Positions 22,826 through 34,000 of a DNA stretch of 64,000 nt are shown piece after piece. Below the pieces are notes generated by a model that was not told where the DNA came from, did not search any database, and saw only the letters and a program-made list of their open reading frames with translations. The position numbers and the translations under genes are program-made. The stretch comes from Nectonema munidae. Its lineage: Eukaryota; Nematomorpha; Nectonematoida; Nectonematidae. The first letter of the stretch is position 1, and each line of letters opens with the position of its first letter. The stretch lies in assembly GCA_030549495.1 (NCBI GenBank), contig JAUIRK010000110.1, positions 186,001 through 250,000 of the forward strand, read 5' to 3'.

Positions 22826-25171
22826 CCTTCGGATTACGGACACATGTCAATTTACTCCACGAAAAGTCATAAATGATATTACAATTTTTTTTTTCATTAT
22901 TAAACCATTTTGAGCGTTATGTAGATTTGTATTTGTATCAAAGTTTTTTGAAAATGCTCTCTTTAGATTTTGGAATAAAGAATAAGCTGATATCCATTTG
23001 TTTTCAATATTTTAAAATTAAAATAATAGATGGCGTTAAATCGATCAGCCATTAATATATTCATTAAACTTCATATTATGTTTTTAAAATAAAAAAACAG
23101 AATATATTTGAAAGGTGGGCTTAAAATAAGAAAAAATTAATAAGCACAAACATCAAAACTTGGGAAAAATTTGGTCACCTAAATAAAACATAAAGAGTTA
23201 TTACCAGTAAAATTTGAGTGCGTTTTACAAATAAACTTTAAAAAGATTTTGCTTTTTCTTGTACATCCCCTTTGACAACATGGTGGAGCACTCTACATCA
23301 CAATTAAATCCATAAAATGTGAGAATTCCCTTTATTTTGACATTAATTTGAAATGTAGAAGCACTCACCTACTCAAGTCCACCTCCTGCATGTTTTATAA
23401 GACTTTTATAATTGCTATGCTGAAGAGAGAGCTCATAATTAAGTTCTATTTTCAACTTTGTTTTTGTGAATATTTATTTTATGATCTCTTGGAAGAAAAA
23501 TTGGTGAAAAATTTTACTAGATCTTTTTCACAAGAGACAAGACCTCTGGGTCCATGTGGTGATGTTATCGTATCTCTAATATTTTCACTTGGTGTTCTTC
23601 CACGTGAATCAGCATTCTCAACTATACTACACTTTGATCTCTTAAAATGAGATTATCATCACCTAGATTATCACTGGAAGAAAAACTTGATAAACTATTA
23701 TACGTTACATTAGAGTCTGTTGTTTCTTCTAAAAAGGAGCTTGAAAGTGCTCTGATTCAATTGTTAAAAATGAAGAAACAGGAGAAGAAAAATGAACTAC
23801 ACTAGAAACAATTGTGTGAAAATGGCGCTTATTTTTTTTGTTGGTTCGTTGATGCTTAAAACTGGCAGAGTATAAGTGTTTCGACTCGGAAGTGAAAAAC
23901 TCGAAATAAAAAATTCCCCCGAATTCGAGTTTGCTAGATTTAGTTTTCGAGTTTTTAAGAAAACTAAATTTTTTATGGAAATACTGAAAAAACTAAACTA
24001 TATTTAAAAATTATTTATTTAAATTTTTTGGATTTTTCAATTTAATTTTTCTACTTTTTATGCTTTCATAGATTTTTGTCTAAATTAAATATCTTTTTTC
24101 TTATTAATTTATCGTCGCTTCTAAAAGAAAATCAAATGTGTGGATTTTTTTTAAGAAAGTACACTGAATCTGAACTTTGTAAGTGCTCAAAATGTGGGGA
24201 AAAAAAGTTATGTGGAGGTTCGACTACAAATTGAATCATCTGATTAGCATTAACCAATAAATCCAAATGAAAAATAATCAGAGACAAAATTAAAAAACAA
24301 AAGCTCTTGATGAAATGATAGTGGTTCCAAAGAGATCCAATTCTTGAGACTGTGTCGAAAATGGTTTCTATAGATGCAATTAGTTTAAAAATTTTTGTTC
24401 ATAGTGAGTAGACATCTTTTTGATGAAAATCCTCCAGGATATGAAAAAACTATTCATCCAATGCCTTTTTGATTTTATGATAAGAAAAAAGATGAGTCTT
24501 TTTTTAGGAACAAAATTGTCCAAGGTGTGAGATTCTCTTTGACAATTGATGAATACAGGACTTCAACTAATAAATGATATTTAAAGATTAGCGTGTATAG
24601 TAGGGTTTTTTTGCTGCTATAGAAAAAATTCAAGTCTTCAATAGAAACTTGCACAACCCTTTAAATAATGAGGTTATATATAAAAATAAGATATTCTAAG
24701 TTTTATTGAGATTAAATAAAATTAAATACTTGCGCGAGGCGCTCAAACACTCGTTATAAGGTTATTTTAGCTAAATTAAAATGAAAAACTCCTTTGATAG
24801 AAACTATTTCCATAAATACTCATCAAAAAGTATAAAAACAATTTTTAATGAAATGATGTTTTAGGATGCATAATTTGCCTTTATAAAATTAAAGTTTTTT
24901 TAGGCCTTTGGGTATTTCAATCTGTTTTCCTCCATTAATTGAACAAGGTACTGAACTTGAGCCTCGTCCCTTGTTCTACGAACTTTCGTGAAATATTGAA
25001 TCAGAGCAACACCTCTCTCTGCTTTCTTCGACACACTCTCTGTTTTGCTTTCACATATGAATCAAAGGATTTCAATTTTGATGGATCGTTTTCCTCAAGA
25101 AAGTCTACTGAGAGTTCAAGAAGAGAGAAAAGATTCTTAGTTAGGGTGGAGCAAAGGTCAGTCAGTTTCTT

Positions 25172-26896
25172 TCACTCTGGGTTGGGAAGCCAGATTTTTC
25201 GAGGTGAATCTTCTGATCCCTCTACTTTATTCATGTTTCTCACAATGGCAATCTTTTCTGAAGAATCTAATCTGTCATCAAAGAGTGCAAGACCAACGTT
25301 GACTTCACTTAGGTACCACAAATGCCGGCTCATTTTATTGTAAGCAGTTTGATTTGAGGACTTAAGGGTTTGAAGTAGCTCAAGATGATTCTTTGGAGCA
25401 GAGAGTCCAACCAAGCCCTAATATAGTGCTTAGCAACAAAAGACAAACCTGCTTGATCCATGTAATTAGTCGTTCTATGCAACATGCACTTCTGCTTGAT
25501 GACTCAAATTTTGTGAGAAAATTTAAGAACTGCTTTTGAAACATCCAGATCTTAAAACAACAAAAGCAGCGGGTGTCATGAATCTGGGAACTTTATCGCC
25601 AGAAGGAACTTCTCCAAGAAATATGATCGTTAGTGGAAGAAGTTCTTTGTAGTCGTCTCGGGGATAGTTCTGTTTTAAGAGTTCTTGGGCATACTGAATA
25701 ATAGAATCGGCCCATGGCTTGATATCGTTGACTGTGCTTCTGTCATCAGCTGCAGTGATGTACTCTGCTAAATTAAAATGAGGTCAGGAGTTGCGGAACA
25801 TTTGGAACAATGTGATGTCAGGCCCACGGGATGCTTCATCAACCGAAGAAGAGTAAACTGCTTCCAAAACAAGTTCTAAGATATTGTGTCGACAAGCAAA
25901 ATAAAGAAGTTGTTTATCAAGCATCTTTTCAATACAAAACACACTCCATTACGGACTCCAGTATTAACAGCTGTAGTGTTAAAAAACATTCCTTTAACAT
26001 GCCCAATCAGATTCCACTCTTTTAAAGTTGAAAAAATGACCTCGGTTGTTTCTTCCGCTTTTGAGGTGTTCAGCATTGGAATACAAACACACACTCCATT
26101 ACGGACTCCAGTATTAACAGCCCACGCTTTCTTTTCTGAGGCTGAGAATCAGAGGTAGATGGGTTAAGCGAAAAAGATGATTGTTTATTGGGGCTGGTTT
26201 CAGTAGAGCTCGAAGAGCAGGAAGAAGAGAAAGATTTGAGGCTCGTTGTTTCAGAAATTGCGAGCATCTCCTCAATTGCTTTATGTTCCCTCTTCAACTC
26301 TTCTTCTTTACCTTTTTTAATTTTTTGGGAAGTCCTTGCAGTCTTAAAGTCAAGGCTTTCTATCTTTCCTGGACGCCCCTTTTCACGTTGGAAAGTAAGA
26401 AACTCTCTATCCTCGTCAATTGTTATAAGGTTCATAGCATTAGCGTGAGCTATGTCAAAAAGCTCTTCCAAGTCCGTTTTGAAATTTTGCTTTCTATGTT
26501 AGTAGCAGTCTTGCGATGAATGCGCCAAGTTGTGTGTAATTTTCGCACATGGAATACCACTGCAGGAAGATGTTTTGTAGGAATCTTCTCTGTAGCGCAG
26601 ATGTTCATTACAACTAGTGCTATCTGATTAACACTTTTAGTTAAAGTCTCATTCATTTCCACGTGGAGAAACATCAAATAGCAGAGAACTTCTCCCTTAA
26701 AAGGAAGCTTCTGACAAGGGATTGTTGGATTAGGAGATCCAATGAACCATAGAGCTTTTTTTGATATATTTCCAGAGGCCATTAAAAATTTTTTTACTAA
26801 TTTATGATCTAAAAAAAACAACGGAATTAATTGTTTACCAAACAAAATGATATTTTTAAATATCTTTTTTGCGTCATCGCATGAAAATAGTTGCAA
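25172..26896 (-). pseudogene. DDE-type transposase relic inside the hAT element
   Basis: Minus-strand pieces are, in order, 26896-26450 (LFFLDHKLVKKFL, MNETLTKSVNQIALV), 26471-26070 (DEDREFLTFQREKGRPGK, a Ser-rich stretch, QKRKRG), about 26070-25876 (EVIFSTLKEWNLIGHVKGMF, NTTAVNTGVRNGVCFVLKR) and 25414-25172 (HLWYLSEVNVGLALFDDRL). The string NTTAVNTGVRNG fits a multicopy arthropod transposase-like family with DTTASNTG at this point; I do not know its formal superfamily name. The segment that should lie between KRKRG and the NTTAVNTG part is largely missing. The boundaries, roughly 24.9-27.0 kb, are not resolved. The copy is dead. Confidence 0.6.
25937..26121. repeat. Short direct repeat, ~33 bp, 150 bp apart
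   Basis: ACACACTCCATTACGGACTC and the following CAGTATTAACAGC occur at about 25939-25971 and again at about 26089-26121. The homology runs a few bases farther with one small gap. Both lie in the transposase relic, where the same bases are read in two different frames. Confidence 0.85.
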
Positions 26897-28639
26897 AAAA
26901 TTAACTGGTTAAAAAGTTATAAGTGGCTGTAATAGAAGAATAAATACCTAAATATATGATTTAAACGATCAAAACAAGGGCTCTAGATGATTCAAACTTA
27001 ACTTTCAATAGATTTGAAAGAAGAGCACAAAACAAGTTTTTCGCAATTTTATGTCACTTTACAAAGTTTGCGCAAGTTCAAGAAATTGACCGGGATAAAA
27101 AATATTTTAACACAAGGGTTTTGAACGGAAACCTCATTGATTGACAGGTTGTGCAAATGAAAATGTCAACATTCATTTTTCATAAATAGTGAATCAAAAC
27201 ATTGGTCATTAGGACTTATTTACATTGATCGCTCATTGAACAGTGAAAAAGCAAAATCATGGAATGCTTTAATGAAATTTGCATTGATGTTCAACAACAA
27301 TGCATTGTTAAAAAAATTTGGCAATTTGTTGTGTTTTATATGCTAAATCAAAAACCACAACCTCAAGCATACAGGATGTTGCTTTCTAGGAACTTTATGA
27401 AGATGATAAGAAAATAAAGATGCGAAATTTGATTAAAGTTTTTTGTTGGTGAAGACTCTGCTAAAGATCCTTTATTGTTCTGAAAATTTTAAAGATCTTA
27501 TTGATAAAATTCGAAGTATTTGTAGATTGTTTAAGAAAAGTCCAACAAAAATTGCAAAGCTTCAAAAATTTGTTTTTGGAAAACTTGGTGAAACTGAGCT
27601 AAATTTAAAGTTGGATGTGAAGACACGGTGGAACAATTTATTTTATATGATTGAAATATTTTTGAAATTGAAAACATGTATTAATTTAGCATTGGTATCT
27701 GTAGGATCTGAGGATTTAATTTTTCATGAAGTTGATTGAAAGCTTCTTAAAGAAATTCACAATATTTTAAAGCTAAAAGAAATTGTATATACTGATATCT
27801 GCGCAGAAAACTCAAATATAAAAGCTGAAGTTGGTTGGATGTTGATGATTGAAAATTTAGAGGTCAATACTTTTTCATTTTCTCAAAATCTTTATAAAGC
27901 ATTATTTGCATGTTATAAAAAAGCGTCAAAAGTATATAGTTAGTTTACTTTTCAATTTACGCGATCCAAAGTGTATTAAAACAAACCGTCAATTCCTTTT
28001 TTCTTTACCTGAAGAAAAAGAAATGTTTAAAATTGCTGAAAGTTTATTTTGCCGTCTTTATCGCGATTTAGATTATTTGATTGATGAAGAAGAAAAAGAA
28101 GTAGAAGTTGAACACGATAAAAATAACTTTTTATCTTTGTACAAAGGAAAAATAAAATTGTTTGAATCAGCTTGAAAAAGTTTTCCTCCAGCTAAGTTAA
28201 TCTCCTACTACAACTGATGATTTTCTTTAATTATTTTTTATTTCGTGTTTAACTCGAGTTTTTTCATTTTTGTCGAGTAAAACTCGAGTTTAAAATTTCC
28301 GAGTTTCGCCAAACTCTACACAGAATATAAGACACAAGGATTTGAAAGTTGGCAAAACTGGCGCTTATGAAGAAAGAACAGATAGGAATAAACATTATTG
28401 ATTCTTCAATTGGTGTTGTTTCAAGATTGATCACACAAAGGGAATGACTATTTCAAACGTTTATCATTTCTATTTACCATTCGTTTTGTTTAATGAAAAA
28501 AATGTATAATGCACACAAAAAAATGGATAATGTAGAACTTTTTTACTTTTTAATCAATCAAATTGTTCCAATCTAAATATTTTTATTAGGATTAATTTGC
28601 GATATTTCCTCAATTTATAAAGTGTCCGTAATCCGAAGG

Positions 28640-30359
28640 ATCAACAAAGACAATATCAAGCCAGCAAATCCCTATTCTACAAAAAAGTGATATAAAATAT
28701 AAAATTTACCATTCCCAAAAGTTAAAATACTAACCCTAAAGAGATCTCTGCCGTGAAATTATACCCCAAAATAATAAAATACAAAATATGCTCAATAATG
28801 AAAGCGAACTTAAATTTTAGTACTCTTTCATAATTCAGACATTTAAAATGAAATGTGTTTTCAAAAGGAACTGCTATCTTACATATTCACATTTTTCCTT
28901 ATTTAATTACTTTAATAAGTGTAAGCGTTATGATTAGTGCTCTAATATTCAATCTACCAAATGTCTTTCTTTTGATCTTGAAAGTAATAATTTGGACAAA
29001 TCTATGTTAAACTGGCGCAATTCTCTTACGATGAATGTTTTAGAAACTGAGCATTGAAAACTCTTGTAGTTTTAAATGCCCATTTGTGAAAAAATATTAA
29101 GGATTTACTAAAATAATATGTTACCTCAAATATTTGGGAAATTGTTCACTTTTGATTCTAATTCTAAGCATTACTTATTAAGAAGTTACAAATTTTCAGT
29201 TTATAAAATTAGGCTTATTAGTAAAGTGTTCTAAAAAGAGAGTCATAGCGTTTCCCAATAGTTTTTTAATCAAATCTCCCTTTCGCAAACTGTCTTTTAA
29301 TTTCTTTAAATAGAAGATGCTTTTACATCATTATGTGAAAGTTGGCCATATCACAAAGTGTTTGGGATGTTCAAATTTTGAGTATTATTAAAGGCATGTG
29401 TTTTCATCAACTCAATAGAGTTTGAAATCCTTTGAAGTTTTGAATAGTGATAATAAAAACTTTTTGAATGCTATCAAATTCCAGTAAACTATTATCTGGC
29501 CTTGAGAATATAGGAAATGCGAGAAAATTTTATATTTGATATATGAATGATGAACACCGTAAGGATATCTTTAACTGCCAAATTTAGTAAACATAGCAGG
29601 AAAACGAAATCATATTGTTTTCTAAGCATCAATTTTCCTTTAAAATATTGAAACACTTTTATTTAGTCTCCTACAAAAACAAGGTATTCTAGTTGTATTG
29701 TGAAGTGTATTTTTCTGCACTTAACATAATTAAAGGTATGGACGATACTGAAAGATTCACATAATCAATCATGTCATGAAAATTAGTTTTTGCCTTTCTT
29801 AACCGGGACTAAAAGTTTAGGCCCTTTTTAGAAAAAAAACGCTTTTCCTTTTAAATTTAAACATAAAAGTTTATGTGTTTGATTTCAAATCTTTAAAAGT
29901 GGTTGAGCTCGTGAATTTTTTATAAATGGAAACGGAATGGGAAAGCAGACAAATATAAACGTGAGCAAAAGGCACACCAATGTGAAAATCCTTCAAGCCA
30001 TACTGTTGACGATAATCTTTTTTCGCAATGCAATGGCTGAATGAACATTTAGAATGTATCGGCATTATGATAAAATTATCGGCTTAAAACTAGAGAAAAG
30101 TTTAAATTAGCGTGAATAATAATTTTTTCAGGGCCTTGCCCGGTACGTGCAGATTGTGGAAGAAAATTAATTTTAAACATTTCCAAAGAACAAATACTCT
30201 TGGTGACACACCCTTGAGACAACTAGGTGCGATTTTGAGAGATCTTTGCAACATATTGAAGCGCCTGCAAAATAAGGTTATTTATAATGAATTTTCTGAA
30301 AACATGACTTGTTCCATATTTTGTAGGAAATGACAAATAAAACAAGTGTTTGATCTCGG
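28640..30359. other. Spacer without a recognised gene
   Basis: A+T-rich sequence with only short open frames and no domain was seen. Nothing repeated elsewhere in the window was recognised before the shared upstream block of TASOR-like copy 3 begins. Confidence 0.5.
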
Positions 30360-31022
30360 AGTCTGGAGAAAATGTCATTTTCCCATTCAGCACTTCTAGC
30401 ATTAGCGGTCATTCTGATGGAAGCCATTGAAAGAAGAAGCTTTAATATCATCAGCAAAACGTCATACAGAGAAAGAAAAGAGAGAAAGATGGAAAGACGC
30501 AATTCGCAAGAATGATGTTGATGATATACAAGGAAAGAAGCCACACACAAATACAACAAAATACAACACAGGCAGAGAGGACAGCACTGTCTTTTCATGC
30601 GTGCGAGCGTAGTAGTATCTATTCCGAACATTGACGACGCTTACCGAAATAGGGAAAATTAGGTAATTAGATGTTTAAATCAGAACTAAAACTTTTCTTA
30701 TCTATATTTTAAGCTTATTAACAATTGAGAACGAAGTTATCAAAAAAAAAGAATAAATTTAATTTGTTTTTATACAAGCGCAATTGTTTTTTTCAAGCCG
30801 TATAGCACTTAGGCTCTTTTGTTTACTTGATTCTTTGTTGTCACTCCCTTATTTTCTCACCCAGTGCTATTGCATTCGTTTTGTTCGCAGTTGTTGTTTG
30901 TGAGCGCAGGTTTCATCTTCGCAAATTTGATGCTCTTTTAGTTTTTCCAAACTTGCTTGATTCTAATAACAGTGTCACTATTGACTCTTTGTTCATATAT
31001 CGGAATCATCTTGCTCTCTGAT
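30360..31022 (+). promoter_or_regulatory. 5' flank and probable promoter of TASOR-like copy 3
   Basis: The block matches the flanks of copies 1 and 2. It includes AAGCCATTGAAAGAAGAAGC (about 30421; copy 1 has GCAGCCATTGAAAGAAGAGG), TTTCATGCGTGC (about 30594) and GACGACGCTTACCGAAAT (about 30634). It is continuous to the ATG at 31023. Short frames crossing it, including one of 117 residues on the minus strand, are not conserved in the other copies and are rejected as genes. Confidence 0.45.
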
Positions 31023-34000
31023 ATGGCGTTGAAAAAATTTGTTATTCCTAAAAAAGAAAATGAAGGTAGGCGTGTCTACTCATCTAGTTTTTTCTTCACC
31101 TGCTCCACGTATTTTCTCTAAGTCTTTTGATTTAATTCATTATAAGTACAGATACTCGTCTCGCAAACTATTAATACTATGATCTTTCTCCACCTATGAT
31201 ATTTTGTAAATAAATTGAGTAAAGTTTGCTATACTTTTTTCTTGGTTTTCTACTTTTTAAATCCACCTTTTTCTTTTAGATGCGATTCGAGAAATTGAGA
31301 ATGGTAAAAGAGAAGAAGTAGAAATTCAAATAATAATAAAAAATAGTTTCATTGTTTCCAAAAATTGTTTAGATGGTGTGAAAAAAGAAAAAGTAAATTA
31401 AATATTTGTTATTTTCTTTTCATTTTATGAAGTTTTTAGGTGGAAATGTTAGGAAATAAAGCTTTGGACAGAAAGTATGTCGATAAGAAAAATGAGTTGA
31501 AGGAAGCAAATGTTCGCTTAGGAGAGTCTTATGCCTTTTTGGTCATGCCGCCATTTAAAATCAAACATGTTCTCAAGAATGGTGTCAGAGTTGGCAATTT
31601 TCCAAGATCTGTTCTGGGTGAGCGTTCCAAGGGTAAGAATTTATTACGGGTCATTCATAATTGACATCAACACAGACTGGGAGGGAGGGGGAAGGCTTCA
31701 AGTTGACAAAAGGTGGACAGGGGGGGGGGGGGGTGTTTGGAAAAGTTGACATCAACATTATATATAGATTTCTCTTTTTCTCAGATCTGTAGATTTCACA
31801 GTATCTTCTGCAAATCATAAAATATTTATATATTTTATCTATACCTTGGCAAAGTTTTGGAGGCATTGCATATGGAGCGAGTTAAAAATTTTTAACGCTT
31901 ATAGCTTTCTTTGAAGTATTTGAAAACTCACAAAACTTTACATAGCTGTCAAGATATAAAAACTTTAACAACTTATATTAAAAGTTTGTTAAATTAAAAA
32001 AACACTAAAAAAATAAAACCATCGTATCTCAAATCAACTAACGAGGCAACTGGTGCAAAATAACAGCGTATGTATTACAGTTTTTGCGATGATATTTTTT
32101 TATAGAACTAGTATCTCTTTAAAAAATTCACATCATTTCTCAAAAAACAACAGCCATGATGTTTCGTTAAACTTTATATCTTTTTACATAAAACAAAATC
32201 TCATTTTATCTTATAAAACAAAACCAAAAGAAGAAATTGGATAAAAATGAGACAATGAAATGAAAAATGTAATTAATTTTGAAAAATACACTAACTTATA
32301 TGCCTCCGAATAGATTTTATATTATATACAAAGTAAAATTTTGAGGAGAAATCAATTAAATGGCTCCAAAGGACTACCCACTATGGAGTTGTTAAAAAAA
32401 ATATATAAATATTTTTTAAAAAAACAAATTAAACTTTCATAACTTGTAATTTTACTAATATGACATTTACCGCATGTAGGAAATCACCAAGTAGCTTATA
32501 ACATTCAACAGGTTTTCTTTCGTGGGATGATCTTAGAACAGGTTCGAGCTCTTTTTGGATCATCTCTTTTTTGTCTGCATTGATGTCTTTGTTCCACCTC
32601 CTTTCTGTGATCATCATAATTCGGTTCTTCAGGGATTGATATGACATCTTCAGAAGTTGGCTTTTCTTGTTCAAAACAATCAAAGTTGAGATTTTGTCCC
32701 AATGCTTTTCACTATTTACTTGCCAATAAAAGTCACCACTACTAGGAGCCGGAGCAAAGTGTTTTAGACTATCTTCCCTGGATCTTGGATACCTTATGTG
32801 TGCATACAAATGATTTGCATCCAGTACATCTACCTAAAATAAGTCGTTCGCGTTTTTACCAATTTTCCGTAACCCTCTACATGGAGATAAGAGCCAATAT
32901 GGTACAGCTGCTCCCATGGAAATTTTTCTAGAAAATTTAAAGATTAAATCATGCGGTGAAACATTTGTTGAAGTATTAATTAAAGTCCTGATCGAATGTA
33001 AGGCTTCGGGGATAGCATCTTCCCAGTGGACTACATTTTAATTCCTAGATTTCAGAGTTAGTTGGATAGCTTTCCATATCGTTTCCACAAATCTCTCAGA
33101 CTGACCATTTTCAGCCTGGTTGTAAGGAGCCGTTCTACTAGGTACAACATTATGAGATTTCAAGAAGTTGCAAAACTGTTCACTTATGTATCCACTTCCA
33201 CGATCAGTATGAACATAATTTGGCAGTCCAAATACGGAAAACAAACCCGTTAAGTGCTTTATCAAAGTCGTAAACGATAAGGCAAAAGGGAATCGCGAAA
33301 ACTCGTCGACAAACAGCAGAACACATTTATTATGATTAGCACTAGGTAGTGGTCCTTTGAAGTCCAAATTGAGTCGCTCCCATGGTCTTGTAGCATTTAT
33401 TATTGTTTCTTCAAATTTTGCGAACCTTGGCTTGATTCAACAGCACACAGGACATTTGGAACATACGGACTTCTGCAACAAAAAAATGATAACTTCTTAG
33501 TTCTGCAACCGCGTGACTTCAGGATGAGCTAATTTTGAATGAAGGAAACGGAGGTTTTCAATTGGATGACAGGATAATTGACTCGAACAAATTCTAGACT
33601 CTAGAGAGAGCGTCTGCAGCAACGTTCAACTTACCGGATTTATGTTCTATGTCAAAGTAATAACTGGAAAATACGAGTCCTCCATCTTCTCGTTTTTGAT
33701 TTTGTTAGTTTGTTTTTGGTTGAGCATAAAAGAGACAGAATGAAAAATTTATCTACTAGGTAATGTCGCCACTGCTTCAGGGTCTCAATGATTGCGAGAG
33801 CTTCTTTCTCTATGATGAAATATTTCTTCTCACTGCCTAAAAGAGTCTTTGAAAAGAAGGCGTCATCATAATGGAGAACCGCTGATACGGTTTGCTTGCG
33901 TCTTTTTTAACTTCAAAAGTAGTCTTACCATCTATAGCCCAAATTACAGAATTCAAAATCTTGCTTTTTATTTCATTGAAAGCATCAGTTTGTTCTTTGC

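Larger units (their letters stand above)
23866..28320 (+). mobile_element. hAT DNA transposon, degraded and interrupted
   Basis: The left end begins CAGAGTATAAGTGTTTCGAC and then TCGG. The right end, reverse-complemented, begins TAGAGTTTGGCGAAACTCGG. Both ends are rich in CTCGAG/ACTCG strings that may be transposase-binding sites. Plus-strand coding pieces are a first-Asp region near 24525-24590 (RFSLTIDEYRTSTNK), a middle part at 27443-27739 (LDVKTRWNNLFYMIEIFLKLK) and a later part at 27906-28175. Many stops and shifts separate them. An unrelated minus-strand transposase relic splits it at about 24.9-27.0 kb. No clean 8-bp target duplication was found. Confidence 0.75.
22826..28639. mobile_element. 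Outer DNA element defined by an 18-bp inverted repeat
   Basis: CCTTCGGATTACGGACAC at 22826-22843 is matched perfectly in inverse orientation at 28622-28639. The style (GGATTACGGAC) resembles pogo/Tigger-like ends. Similarity falls off quickly inside the first 18 bp and no clear target duplication flanks the pair. No transposase belonging to this outer element was identified. Its own sequence would be about 22844-23865 and 28321-28621. The interior holds a hAT element and a further transposase relic, so this would be a nest of three elements. Confidence 0.5.

Noticed and set aside
30278-30631. 117-residue minus-strand open frame upstream of TASOR-like copy 3
   Set aside because: It lies in the shared 5' flank, and the frame is not kept in the matching flanks of copies 1 and 2.
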